A stretch of 64,000 nt of DNA from the NCBI RefSeq assembly GCF_020443705.1, contig NZ_JAIZZK010000003.1, forward strand, positions 62,001-126,000. The letters are read 5' to 3'. The notes below the pieces were generated by a model. The model was not told the DNA's origin. It did not search any database and saw only the letters and a list, made by a program, of their open reading frames with translations. Position 1 is the first letter of the stretch. Each line of letters starts with the position of its first letter. Source of the stretch: Clostridium algoriphilum. GTDB lineage: Bacteria; Bacillota; Clostridia; Clostridiales; Clostridiaceae. Positions 7,529 through 16,142 of the stretch are shown here, in pieces. The position numbers and the translations under genes are program-made.

Positions 7529-8764
7529 TTAGCATTCATTATTTTTCACCTTAATTTTAATAAGTATATCATCTGCCTTAAGCTCTTCATAACATTCTAT
7601 TGTGAAAATCATTTGTGCTGAAGGTGCACTATCTATATCTTCTCCACTTTCTTTTTTCATACTTTGAAGTTTTATAATCTTGTTATCTCCCTTTGGAACT
7701 AAAACTTCAACAAAATCACCATTGTACACTTTATTTTTTTGTTCTATGGTCGCTATATGAGAATCTTTGTTATAATTTCTCACAATTCCAACAATATCAT
7801 AATTACGAATGTATGCTGAACTTTCATAATTCTGCTTTATCTCCTCATCAAAATAAAAACCAGTAGTATAAGGTCTGTGACTAGGTTTTAGGAGATAATC
7901 TGCCCATTTAGAATCAAAAACATATTTTTTAGGATCTTCTATGTATTTATCAATAGCTTCTCTATAAGCTTTTACAACAGATGCAACATAATATACACTC
8001 TTCATTCTTCCTTCAATTTTGAAAGAATTAATTCCAGATTCCATAAGTTCAGGTATATGTTCTATCATGCATAGGTCCTTTGAATTCATTATATATATTC
8101 CATTACTATTTTCAGTAATTTCATGATATTCTCCAGATTCGTTTTCTTCTATTAGATGATATTTATATCTACATGGCTGTGCACAAGCACCTCTGTTTGC
8201 ATCTCTACCTGTTAAATAATTTGATAACATACATCTACCTGAATATGCCATGCACATTGATCCATGAACAAAAGCTTCTATATCACAAGTTTCGGGAAGT
8301 TTTTCTCTCAAAATTTTAAAATCACTTATGTTCATTTCTCTCGCCATTACCACTCTTTTAACACCTAATTTGTGCCAAAATAAAGCAGATTTATAATTTA
8401 CACAATTCGCTTGAGTACTTAAATGTATCTCAAGATTTGGTACTACCTCTTTAGCAGTTGCAATAATTCCCGGATCTGCAACAAGTATTGCATCAACCCC
8501 AATGTCATATAACTCTTTAAGATAATCTTCTATTTCTGGTAAATCATCATTGTGAGGAATTATGTTTAATGTAACATAAATCTTTTTACTCCTAGAATGT
8601 GCAAATTCTAGCCCCTCTTTTAATTGTTCAATATTGAAATTATTTGCAAATGCTCTTAGATTCAATTTACTTCCACCAAGATATACCGCATCAGCACCAA
8701 AATTTATAGCTGTTTTAAGTTTTTCTAAGTTCCCCGCTGGAGCTAAAAGCTCTGGTTTAGTCAT
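7529..8764 (-). CDS. trhP: Peptidase U32 family protein, TrhP-like tRNA hydroxylation protein
   Basis: A 411-residue U32 family protein. TrhP (YegQ/YrrO) takes part in prephenate-dependent 5-hydroxyuridine formation at the tRNA wobble base and probably carries an Fe-S cluster. Seen: N-terminal KPELLAPAGNLEKLK, GADAVYLGG, the U32 signature EAFVHGSMCMAYSGRC and the cysteine set continuing through NRGACAQPCRYKY (residues about 165-195), then SFKIEGRMKS. The ATG at 8764 has GAGGAG upstream at 9 bases; a TTG 28 codons earlier abuts the previous stop and is less likely. The gene lies directly behind the nitrite/sulfite reductase. Older annotation as a collagenase is unlikely. Confidence 0.85.
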   Translation of the reverse strand: MTKPELLAPAGNLEKLKTAINFGADAVYLGGSKLNLRAFANNFNIEQLKEGLEFAHSRSKKIYVTLNIIPHNDDLPEIEDYLKELYDIGVDAILVADPGIIATAKEVVPNLEIHLSTQANCVNYKSALFWHKLGVKRVVMAREMNISDFKILREKLPETCDIEAFVHGSMCMAYSGRCMLSNYLTGRDANRGACAQPCRYKYHLIEENESGEYHEITENSNGIYIMNSKDLCMIEHIPELMESGINSFKIEGRMKSVYYVASVVKAYREAIDKYIEDPKKYVFDSKWADYLLKPSHRPYTTGFYFDEEIKQNYESSAYIRNYDIVGIVRNYNKDSHIATIEQKNKVYNGDFVEVLVPKGDNKIIKLQSMKKESGEDIDSAPSAQMIFTIECYEELKADDILIKIKVKNNEC

Positions 8765-8848
8765 AACTGATTTCTCCTCATCTTTTGAATTAATATTGTT
8801 TATAACATTACAAACCTTACTTTTACTTAACTTATCATAATAATTCAA

Positions 8849-10465
8849 TTAGAAATCTGAGTATAAATCTGGATTTTCACTAAAACTCTCTATTGAAGAG
8901 TATTTAGAAACTAACGTTCTTACTCCTGCTTCTTTATTTTCTATGAATTCAATAAAATTTATATAACCCGAATTAACTTTTAACTGAGCTAACGCTAAAA
9001 GAAACTTAACTATTTTCTTAGTAGGAATTTCTCCATAAACTTCTCCAAACTTCGCAACTCCCGGACCTACTTTCCCATTAAAAGATATAGAATATACAGG
9101 AACTAATCCACTATCCGTACGCTTCTTTTTTCCAAGAAATCCAATGAGACCTTTCTGAGGTTGTGCACAGGAATTGTGACATCCAGATATAAGTATTCTT
9201 GGAAGTGCGCCTTGTATATCAATAGGTGTATCTTTAAAGGCCTCAATTATGTTATGAAATAGACCTTGAGAATTATTAATACCAAATTTACAAACCTTAG
9301 GACCTACACATATTACAGAATTATATATATTAAATGTAGACGAAAAAGTAGATGTTGTTTCTATCAAACCTTCTATATCATTCTCTTTTAAATCTCTCAC
9401 AAAAAAGCCTTGATTCATAGTAAGTCTTATAGATGTTTCATAATTTAAGTTTGTTATGTAATTTAACACTTTATCAAAATCATTAATGCTAATATCTCCA
9501 TTTTGAGGATGTACGTATAAAGAATAATACCCTAATTGCTTTTGAGGATATATTATATTTTCATATTCCTTTTTACATTGTAATTTATTATCTTCCTTAT
9601 TGTTTTGTATCACTTCTTCCTTTGACTCTACATTGAGTTTTAGGTCCTGCTCTGTTTTCAATTTATTGAGTTCACTTCTAAACATTTTAATAAATCCTTC
9701 TTCACCTAATCTTTGAACAACAAATCTTAATCTAGCTTTCTGCCTATTAGTTCTGTCACCTTCTCTCTCAAAAACTTGTTTCATAGCTTGTACATAATAT
9801 AATGCCTCTGTATCTTCTATAAAATCTTCTAGTTTCAGAGCTACCATAGCACTGCCACCTAATCCACCACCACCATAAACTTCGAATCCTCTTTTACCTT
9901 CAACTATTTTTGCTATGAATCCTATATCTGTAATAGTAGCATTAGCAGTATCCTCTTCACTATTGGAAAAAGCTATCTTATATTTTCTTGGTAATTTAAG
10001 ATTAGCAGGATCTTTCATCATATAATTTGTAACCTCATTCATATATGGTGTAACGTCAAATACATCATCCTTAGAAACTCCAGAAAGAGGGGAACATGTG
10101 ATGTTTCTTATGCCATCTCCGCCAGCACCTCTTGTAATTAATCCAGCTTTTGCTAATTCATCAATTATAATATCTAAATATTCCAATTTCACTGAATGAA
10201 ATTGAATATCCTGTCTTGTCGTAAACCGTATCTTGACAACTTCACATTTCTTAGCTATATTGCTTATAGCCTTTAATTGTTTAAGTGTTGTGACCCCACC
10301 AGCAATTCTTGGTCTAACCATATATGTATCATTCAACCTTTCCTTATAAACTCCCATAATAGAACTGAATGATTTCATATTTTCTAATTTGCCTTCTTTG
10401 TATTGTTGTAATTTATTTTTAAAATCTTGAATACTACTTATAATATCTTCTGTAATTGTTATCAA
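8849..10465 (-). CDS. Ferredoxin-type nitrite/sulfite reductase (siroheme and 4Fe-4S)
   Basis: A 538-residue duplicated-domain reductase for the six-electron reduction of nitrite to ammonia or sulfite to sulfide. The cofactor cysteines are in the canonical pattern: Cys386-x5-Cys392 (CVGPKVC) and Cys429-x3-Cys433 (GCHNSCAQ). The N-terminal half has RPRIAGGVTTLKQL, TTRQDIQFH and NITCSPLSGV. A lysine/glutamate-rich linker (about 265-305) is less conserved. The start is TTG with AGGAG 6 bases upstream. Position behind an aminotransferase and near nitrate-reductase debris favours nitrite as substrate, but sequence alone does not separate NirA from a ferredoxin-type sulfite reductase. Confidence 0.85.
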   Translation of the reverse strand: MITITEDIISSIQDFKNKLQQYKEGKLENMKSFSSIMGVYKERLNDTYMVRPRIAGGVTTLKQLKAISNIAKKCEVVKIRFTTRQDIQFHSVKLEYLDIIIDELAKAGLITRGAGGDGIRNITCSPLSGVSKDDVFDVTPYMNEVTNYMMKDPANLKLPRKYKIAFSNSEEDTANATITDIGFIAKIVEGKRGFEVYGGGGLGGSAMVALKLEDFIEDTEALYYVQAMKQVFEREGDRTNRQKARLRFVVQRLGEEGFIKMFRSELNKLKTEQDLKLNVESKEEVIQNNKEDNKLQCKKEYENIIYPQKQLGYYSLYVHPQNGDISINDFDKVLNYITNLNYETSIRLTMNQGFFVRDLKENDIEGLIETTSTFSSTFNIYNSVICVGPKVCKFGINNSQGLFHNIIEAFKDTPIDIQGALPRILISGCHNSCAQPQKGLIGFLGKKKRTDSGLVPVYSISFNGKVGPGVAKFGEVYGEIPTKKIVKFLLALAQLKVNSGYINFIEFIENKEAGVRTLVSKYSSIESFSENPDLYSDF

Positions 10466-10528
10466 TTTAATCTCCTTTCAAAACTTGTCCACGCTTATGG
10501 ATCTCTCAAAGTTTTTCTTTACTCTTGT

Positions 10529-11731
10529 TTACAAAATTGTATCTAATACTTTGGAGAGTATATCGACCATTTTGTCCGTATCTTCTTCAGTAACTATTAA
10601 AGGTGGCATTAAACGAATAGTAGATGGTTTGGGTGAATTTAATATAAGTCCTTCATCTAGACATTTATCAACAATTTCTTTTCCATTATCTTGTGGAAGA
10701 TCAAAAGCAAGTAATAATCCTTTTCCTCTTATATTTTTTAATTTATACTTATCTTTTATTTCAATTAGTTTTTTTATTATATAGTTTCCCTGCATTTTAG
10801 CATTGTATGATAGATCTTTGTTAATAATTTCGCTAACTACAGCTATTCCTACAGCCATCCCAAGCGGTTGAGATGAATAAGTTCCACCTTGATCACCAGG
10901 CTCAAATATATTGAGTGCTTCTTTTGTTAATAATGCAGATAATGGATATCCACCACCTATACCTTTTGCAAGTGTCATTATATCAGGCTCAATATCATAA
11001 TGTTCATAAGCAAATAATTTTCCAGTCCTACCAAGGCCTGTTTGAACCTCATCGAAAATCATAAGAATCCCACGTTCCTTACATATATCACTTAAAATTC
11101 TCATGTAATTTTTATTTACTTCATAAACTCCACCTTCTCCTTGGATAGGTTCCAGCATAATCGCACATGTCGAAGATGTTATGCAAGCTTTAATACATTC
11201 TATATCATTTAATGGAACATGCTTGAATCCAGGAACCTTTGGTTCATATAATTTCTCCCAAACTTTCTTACCGGATGCAGACATTGTAGCAAGAGTTCTA
11301 CCGTGGAAACTATTAGTAATGGTTATTATTTCGTAAGCACCATTAAGAAACTTAGCCCCATATTTCCTTGCTAACTTTATAGCCCCTTCATTTGCTTCAG
11401 AACCACTATTCGTAAAAAACACTTTGTTAAAACAAGAATTATCTGTAAGAAGTTTTGCAAATTCAATCATTGGCTTATTATAAAATGAAGGACTTGCATT
11501 GATTAATGTGTTCCCTTGATTTATCAATGCTTCTTTAATAACATTTGGACAATGTCCTAGGGCATTTACAGCCCACCCACCCACAAAATCAAGATAATTT
11601 TTACCTTCTGTATCCCATAAATACATACCTTCCCCAGATTCAATTACTATGCTAGGACGCATGGTCGTAAATAAAATAGAATTGCTCGCTTCAATAAGCA
11701 ATTCCTTTGTATTGTTTAATTCATAACCCAT
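10529..11731 (-). CDS. Class III aminotransferase, acetylornithine/ornithine type
   Basis: A 400-residue PLP enzyme of the ArgD/GabT group. Seen: GEGMYLWDTEGKNYLDFVGG near residue 35, FTNSGSEANEGAIKLARKYG near 92, the aspartate motif LMIFDEVQTGLGRTGK near 215, the PLP lysine in LAKGIGGGYPLSAL near 247, and GGTYSSQPLG near 275. ATG at 11731 has AAAGGAG upstream, which decides against a start 14 codons earlier. No other arg gene is nearby. The divergent MocR-type regulator, which usually controls an adjacent PLP enzyme, suggests a dedicated role in an amino-acid or GABA-like pathway rather than core arginine synthesis. Exact substrate unknown. Confidence 0.85.
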   Translation of the reverse strand: MGYELNNTKELLIEASNSILFTTMRPSIVIESGEGMYLWDTEGKNYLDFVGGWAVNALGHCPNVIKEALINQGNTLINASPSFYNKPMIEFAKLLTDNSCFNKVFFTNSGSEANEGAIKLARKYGAKFLNGAYEIITITNSFHGRTLATMSASGKKVWEKLYEPKVPGFKHVPLNDIECIKACITSSTCAIMLEPIQGEGGVYEVNKNYMRILSDICKERGILMIFDEVQTGLGRTGKLFAYEHYDIEPDIMTLAKGIGGGYPLSALLTKEALNIFEPGDQGGTYSSQPLGMAVGIAVVSEIINKDLSYNAKMQGNYIIKKLIEIKDKYKLKNIRGKGLLLAFDLPQDNGKEIVDKCLDEGLILNSPKPSTIRLMPPLIVTEEDTDKMVDILSKVLDTIL

Positions 11732-11782
11732 AAATTTAGCCACTCCTTTAAAATTCAATTTTTCACTATACAATTAGGTTAA

Positions 11783-11832
11783 TATAGTTTAATCTATATA
11801 TCAACAAACAAAATTATAATCTGTACTAGTAC
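11783..11832 (-). promoter_or_regulatory. Promoter of the class III aminotransferase with upstream MocR-type site
   Basis: On the minus strand TTGTTT (11806-11811), 17 bases, ACTATA (11783-11788) form a sigma-A type promoter about 50 bases before the aminotransferase start. Upstream of it, at 11821-11832, is CTGTACTAGTAC, which contains the palindrome GTACTAGTAC. The same arrangement with the same spacing recurs at 15430-15480. This fits a MocR-type regulator that binds next to its own gene and activates the divergent one. Confidence 0.65.
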
Positions 11833-11854
11833 AATATTAAAGGAGGGTCTTAAT

Positions 11855-13192
11855 TTGTTGAAATACGAAGAAATTATAGAATACATTAAAAATAATATAA
11901 AGTCCGAGGAACTCAACCATTCAAATAGATTACCCTCTATAAGATCAATTCAAAAACTGTTTCAGTTTAGTACTGGCACGGTTTTAAAAGCTTATGAAAA
12001 ACTTGAGCAAGAACACATTATATATTCAGTACCTAAAAGTGGATATTATGTAGTTGATAATTTTCACAATCAAAATTCTTCTAAAAATCCTATAATTGAT
12101 TTTTCAGCTGTAAATATAAATGTTGAAGCTTTTCCGTATAAAAATTTTCAACATTGTTTAAATAAATCAATAGACTTATATAAAGAGAAACTTTTTACAT
12201 TTTCGGATCCCAGAGGATTAAATTCATTAATTAGTGTGTTATCAAAACATATTCAAAACTATCAGATATTTACAAACCAAAATAACATAGTTATTACATC
12301 AAGCTCTCAGCAAGCATTAAACATATTATCAATTATGCCCTTTCCGAATGGTAAATCTAATATTCTCGTAGAGCAACCTACATATTACGGGATGATAAAA
12401 TCTCTAGAACTTAATAATATTCCTACTCTAGGCATCAATAGAGATTTTAATGGAATAAATTTAGATGAATTAGAGAGATTATTTAAATATGGCAATATTA
12501 AATTTTTTTATAGTATCCCTAGGTTCCATAATCCCACTGGAACTTCATACAATAGACATGAAAAACAAGAAATTATCAAATTAGCAGAAAAATATGATGT
12601 CTATATTGTTGAAGATGATGTTGCAGCTGATTTAGATATGAATAAAAAAAACGACCCTATGTTTTCATATGATACTTCATCAAGAGTAATATACCTAAAA
12701 AGTTATTCAAAGATACTTATGCCAGGTTTAAGGGTTTCTTTACTTATATTACCTGACTTACTAATTGATAAATTTTTACAATATAAAAAATGGACTGACA
12801 TGACCAGCCCAATACTATCTCAAGGAGCGTTAGAAATATATATAAAAAACGGTATGTTTGATACTCATACAAAACAATTAGTTAGTTTATATAAGAGTCG
12901 TATAAATTGCCTGAAAAACACTTTATTAGAATGTACTCACCCAAACATACAGTACAATATTCCTGAGTCTGGCTATTTTGGTTGTATTTATGTAAATGGT
13001 TCTTTAAATTATGATAAAATAGTTGCGTCGCTACATTCTAATAATATAAAAATATTTAATACAAGTGAATGTTTCCTTAAAGAATATAAGTGCAATAATT
13101 ATTTTAGAATTACCATTAGCAATGTAAATGAAAAACAAATAACTAAGAATGTTCCTATAATACTTAATACTATTGAAAAATACTTGAGCTAA
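11855..13192 (+). CDS. MocR-type (GntR family) transcriptional regulator with aminotransferase domain
   Basis: A 445-residue chimera: an N-terminal GntR winged helix (about 1-70, with RLPSIRSIQKLFQFSTGTVL as the DNA-reading helix pair) fused to a fold-type I aminotransferase domain (about 85-445). The latter keeps the PLP lysine context LKSYSKILMPGLRVSLL, HNPTGTSYNRHE and VEDDVAADL. MocR proteins use PLP or an amino-acid adduct as effector. The start is TTG at 11855 with AGGAGGG 7 bases upstream; a second TTG follows immediately. The gene is divergent from the class III aminotransferase, and its likely operator is duplicated before the cupin/ABC operon, so both may be its targets. Confidence 0.9.
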   Translation: MLKYEEIIEYIKNNIKSEELNHSNRLPSIRSIQKLFQFSTGTVLKAYEKLEQEHIIYSVPKSGYYVVDNFHNQNSSKNPIIDFSAVNINVEAFPYKNFQHCLNKSIDLYKEKLFTFSDPRGLNSLISVLSKHIQNYQIFTNQNNIVITSSSQQALNILSIMPFPNGKSNILVEQPTYYGMIKSLELNNIPTLGINRDFNGINLDELERLFKYGNIKFFYSIPRFHNPTGTSYNRHEKQEIIKLAEKYDVYIVEDDVAADLDMNKKNDPMFSYDTSSRVIYLKSYSKILMPGLRVSLLILPDLLIDKFLQYKKWTDMTSPILSQGALEIYIKNGMFDTHTKQLVSLYKSRINCLKNTLLECTHPNIQYNIPESGYFGCIYVNGSLNYDKIVASLHSNNIKIFNTSECFLKEYKCNNYFRITISNVNEKQITKNVPIILNTIEKYLS

Positions 13193-13196
13193 TAGC

Positions 13197-13224
13197 GACT
13201 GCAGTGCTTTTTAGTTCTGCAGTC
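13197..13224. terminator. Bidirectional terminator between convergent genes
   Basis: GACTGCAG / CTGCAGTC stem of 8 bp between the converging MocR and ABC permease genes. The T-rich stretch on the plus side is modest. Confidence 0.6.
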
Positions 13225-13239
13225 ACATTTTCACCTCCT

Positions 13240-14055
13240 TTAAGCACCTTTTGCCATTCTTATAAATCGCTTCGACCCAAAATATCCCATAATTACTATA
13301 CTTAAGACTATCCCTAATATACTATATTGAATAGGCATATGAGTAATTTGAGGTGTTATGACAGCTCTGAGAGACTCATTTACATATAACAATGGATTTA
13401 CCAATACTAATATTTTAATTATTGGTGTCGCACTTAAATCATTCCACGAGAAAAATATTGCACCTAGGAATACCATAGGCATTAGAAACCCCGGAAACAT
13501 AGCTGCGATTTGACTTGGCTTGATTATAGTTCCAACCAAAAGTCCTAAGGCTGCTGAAGAAAGAGCTGCAAGTAACAATACAGGTATTAAAACCAGTATA
13601 CTTTGAGGATTAATATTCAAGTTCAAATTACTTCCCATTAATATCAGGGAAAGCGGTAAAACAATTAACCCACCAATCCATGACTCAATGATACCTACAG
13701 ACATTTTTGCTAAGGCAACAGTTCTTACATTAACTGGAGCCATCAAACGATCTTCTATTTCTCTGGACATATTAAAATCCATAGTAAGAGGAACTGCAGT
13801 ACCATGTATACCTGTAACAAGAATACTCATCCCTACCATGCCTGGAAACATCTGAGTTGGAAAGGTTTCCGGTACCAGACCTAGTCTTGGTAATATATAG
13901 CCATATAACAAAATCAGCATGAAGGGTAACATTGCTACACGAAAAACAAATTCCCATTTATCGCGAGTTTGAATGAGCAAGTCTCGTTTCACCATAGTTT
14001 TAAAAGCTATCCATGTTACATTTGAATTTGTATCCGAATTATTTCTTTTCATCAT
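13240..14055 (-). CDS. ABC-2 type transporter permease
   Basis: A 271-residue integral membrane protein with about six hydrophobic segments: near residues 38-58, 72-92, 120-140, 150-175, 183-205 and 240-260. A short cytoplasmic N-terminus with RDLLIQTRDKWEF comes first, and the ABC-2 family loop SREIEDRLMAPV lies around residue 98. It forms an exporter with the ATPase encoded just upstream, which it overlaps by 17 bases, implying translational coupling. GGGGAG precedes the first ATG. The pair resembles DrrAB-like drug or lipid exporters; the substrate is not evident. Confidence 0.9.
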   Translation of the reverse strand: MMKRNNSDTNSNVTWIAFKTMVKRDLLIQTRDKWEFVFRVAMLPFMLILLYGYILPRLGLVPETFPTQMFPGMVGMSILVTGIHGTAVPLTMDFNMSREIEDRLMAPVNVRTVALAKMSVGIIESWIGGLIVLPLSLILMGSNLNLNINPQSILVLIPVLLLAALSSAALGLLVGTIIKPSQIAAMFPGFLMPMVFLGAIFFSWNDLSATPIIKILVLVNPLLYVNESLRAVITPQITHMPIQYSILGIVLSIVIMGYFGSKRFIRMAKGA

Positions 14056-15010
14056 TGCTAATACTCCCCTTTCCAGTTAAATGTATGAATACATCATCAA
14101 GTGTGCTTGTACTCAAACTTATGTTTTGTAATGAAGTATCTAAAGTTTTTACCCATTCAAGAATTTGATTGAAATCAGGATGTTCTTGCTTCATATATAG
14201 AAGCAGTAATCCATTCTGAATAGCGGCATTTTCTACTTCAGGTAAAGTTTTAGCCTGTTCAACAAATTCATTCTTAATATCGGATAATTTGATAGAGATA
14301 ATATTATTAGTAGGAATTAAAGCCTTTAATTCCTCGCCTGTACCAATCGCTTTCATTTCTCCTTGATCAATGATGGCAATCCGATCACATAATTTCTCAG
14401 GTTCTTCCATATAATGAGTTGTTAGGAATATGGTAGTGCCCGCTTTGTTTAATGCCAACATTTGTTCCCACAAAACAGCTCTGTAGCTAGGGTCTAGGCC
14501 TGTAGTAGGTTCATCAAGGAATAATATGTCCGGGTTGTGCATAATTGCTCTTGCAATCTTCAATCGCTGAGCCATGCCTCCTGAAAAACTTCTCACGTAA
14601 TCGTGTTGTCGCTCGGTTAACCCAAATTTTTCTAGATATTCATCTGCTCTTTTATTTGCGGTTTCATCATCTATTCCAAAATATTTAGCATGATAGATGA
14701 GATTTTCTCGTGCTGTTAATCCTCGATCTAAATTGTTATGCTGAGCTACAACTCCAATTTTCCTTCTAGCCTGAGCCGGATTATCTAAAAACGATTGACC
14801 ATCGATAAGTATTTCGCCCGATGTGGCTTCTTTCTGTGTTGTAATCATACTGATAGTAGTACTTTTACCTGCTCCATTTGGTCCAAGAAACCCAAATATC
14901 TCTCCCTTCTTAACTTCAAAACTTATTCCATTTACCGCTTTAATCTTTCGTTCTTTGGATAATTGGAATTTCTTTGTTAAATTCTTTACTTCCAAAATAT
15001 TGTTAGACAT
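14039..15010 (-). CDS. ABC transporter ATP-binding protein, DrrA-like
   Basis: A 323-residue ATPase of an export ABC system. Walker A GPNGAGKST near residue 44, Q-loop VVAQHN near 87, signature SFSGGMAQRLK near 142, Walker B ILFLDEPTTGLDP near 163 and H-loop TTHYMEE near 198 are all intact. The C-terminal ~80 residues after the nucleotide-binding domain are typical of the DrrA/CcmA group. Its ATG overlaps the old stop of the broken cupin gene (TAATG), so the three genes form one operon read from the promoter at 15430-15458. Export of a toxin, antibiotic or lipid is plausible but unproven. Confidence 0.92.
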   Translation of the reverse strand: MSNNILEVKNLTKKFQLSKERKIKAVNGISFEVKKGEIFGFLGPNGAGKSTTISMITTQKEATSGEILIDGQSFLDNPAQARRKIGVVAQHNNLDRGLTARENLIYHAKYFGIDDETANKRADEYLEKFGLTERQHDYVRSFSGGMAQRLKIARAIMHNPDILFLDEPTTGLDPSYRAVLWEQMLALNKAGTTIFLTTHYMEEPEKLCDRIAIIDQGEMKAIGTGEELKALIPTNNIISIKLSDIKNEFVEQAKTLPEVENAAIQNGLLLLYMKQEHPDFNQILEWVKTLDTSLQNISLSTSTLDDVFIHLTGKGSISNDEKK

Positions 15011-15337
15011 TACTTTGCACCTTCCTCATTTTTAATAGTAAAATCAAGAAACTGAACCTTAAGGCCACCAAATAAAATTACCAGGACCATAACAACCGTC
15101 CTCAGTTTTTAATGTGCCTTCCATAACATACATACCATGTGCACAATGATGTGTGTGCCACGGAGTAACATATCCTGCAGGATAACGATTTATTCGAATC
15201 ATTATATTGGTATCCGGATCTACCATTAGCATTTTTCTGTACATAAAAAATTGTGATTCAGCATTAAACCGTTTTTCCCAAGGCATCATATTAGTGTTAA
15301 ATAAAATTGCTTTTTTTGATTCTGAAAAATTATTCAT
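15010..15337 (-). pseudogene. Cupin-domain protein, broken near its C-terminus
   Basis: The intact frame gives 92 residues from the ATG at 15337 (AGGAG 7 bases upstream) to a stop at 15059. It contains a cupin core: PAGYVTPWHTHHCAHGMYVM with the metal-binding histidines, then a Glu and GPGNFIWWP. Related cupins continue another ~30 residues after the IWWP motif. Here the continuation appears in a shifted frame as LKVQFLDFTIKNEEGAK with a stop at 15010-15012 that overlaps the ABC ATPase ATG. A small internal deletion with frameshift explains this. The short product might still fold. It is the first gene of the ABC exporter operon. Confidence 0.65.
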
Positions 15338-15429
15338 TTTATCACTCCTACTCAAATTAATATACTAAATTATGAGATCTTATGATTTTAACAGAATAAA
15401 TTACATATCTTGACTCACATCCATAGTAG

Positions 15430-15480
15430 TATAGTAGAATTTATATATCAATAAACAAAAGTCTCATCTATGCTAGTACA
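15430..15480 (-). promoter_or_regulatory. Promoter of the cupin/ABC operon, copy of the MocR-linked promoter
   Basis: On the minus strand TTGTTT (15453-15458), 17 bases, ACTATA (15430-15435). Next to it on the upstream side lies CTAGTACA (15473-15480). Aligned with 11783-11832, the block TATATATCAA(C/T)AAACAAAA, the 7-base gap, CT, 3 bases and CTAGTACA are in identical register. Common control by the MocR-type regulator is inferred. Confidence 0.65.
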
Positions 15481-15512
15481 GAATTAAATGAATTGTTTAA
15501 TTCTGTACTAGC
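15472..15512. repeat. 17-bp perfect inverted repeat
   Basis: GCTAGTACAGAATTAAA (15472-15488) and its exact complement TTTAATTCTGTACTAGC (15496-15512), separated by the 7 bases TGAATTG. There is no T tract, so it is more likely an operator or cruciform than a terminator. It contains the CTAGTACA element of the adjacent promoter. Confidence 0.85.
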
Positions 15513-15580
15513 TATGAGTAATTTATTGAATGGATTAAGAGTGAAATTCCAGATGTAGTTTTAACTAATAGAAGGGGTTA

Positions 15581-15721
15581 CATGCGTTTATTGATAATCC
15601 AGCACCTTTAAAATATTATTTAAAAAAGCTAGGGTTAATAGATTCTTCAGAGATTAGATTACCTTTAGTAGAAATTACAGATAAATTAGAAAAGAAACTA
15701 GATACCATATCTGAATTTTAA
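15581..15721 (+). pseudogene. C-terminal fragment of a dihydrodipicolinate synthase-family (dapA) gene
   Basis: The plus strand reads HAFIDNPAPLKYYLKKLGL, then EIRLPLVEITDKLEKKLD and a TAA stop. NP-x-P-x-K and E-x-RLPL are hallmarks of the C-terminal end of DapA-type aldolases. There is no start codon or site, and the preceding ~70 bases read as a different, unassigned protein piece (EWIKSEIPDVVLTNRRGYM in another frame). It is a stranded 3' end, followed 50 bases later by a good terminator. Confidence 0.7.
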
Positions 15722-15770
15722 TTGTAAAACAACAAAAACAACTTTATATTCTAGTTTATGTTAAATTATT

Positions 15771-15806
15771 AACGATACATAAATACTGTATATGTATCGT
15801 TTTTAG
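15771..15806 (+). terminator. Terminator downstream of the dapA fragment
   Basis: AACGATACATA / TATGTATCGTT, an 11-bp stem, 9-base loop, then TTTTT. Probably the original terminator of the lost dapA-type gene. Confidence 0.85.
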
Positions 15807-15863
15807 GACTACAAATAGGAATAATTAAAGTATATAAATTACATATCATGGAACCTTTTAAAT

Positions 15864-15909
15864 GTGTTATTAATATAATACAATGTGTGTTATTAATATA
15901 ATACAATGT
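15864..15909 (+). repeat. Two tandem 23-bp units
   Basis: Two perfect consecutive 23-bp copies starting GTGTTATTAATATAATACAA in non-coding DNA, with a partial third. The remainder of 15807-16142 shows no supported gene. Confidence 0.85.
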
Positions 15910-16142
15910 GTATTATCCTCATTTGTATCAACTACAAGATAAATAAGTAGTATTAATATTATTTGAGTTTATACAATAGTAAAAGCTGATTTACTTAAAA
16001 CAAATTTACTATCCTTATAGTAAATAATTGAACGTTAATTACCATTGTTTTCGATGTGTTCGCTTGGGCGATTATTAAACATCCCTGGAGAATGACTTGT
16101 AGATATGAGAAGTTCATATTATTCATAAAATGGAGGAAATCT

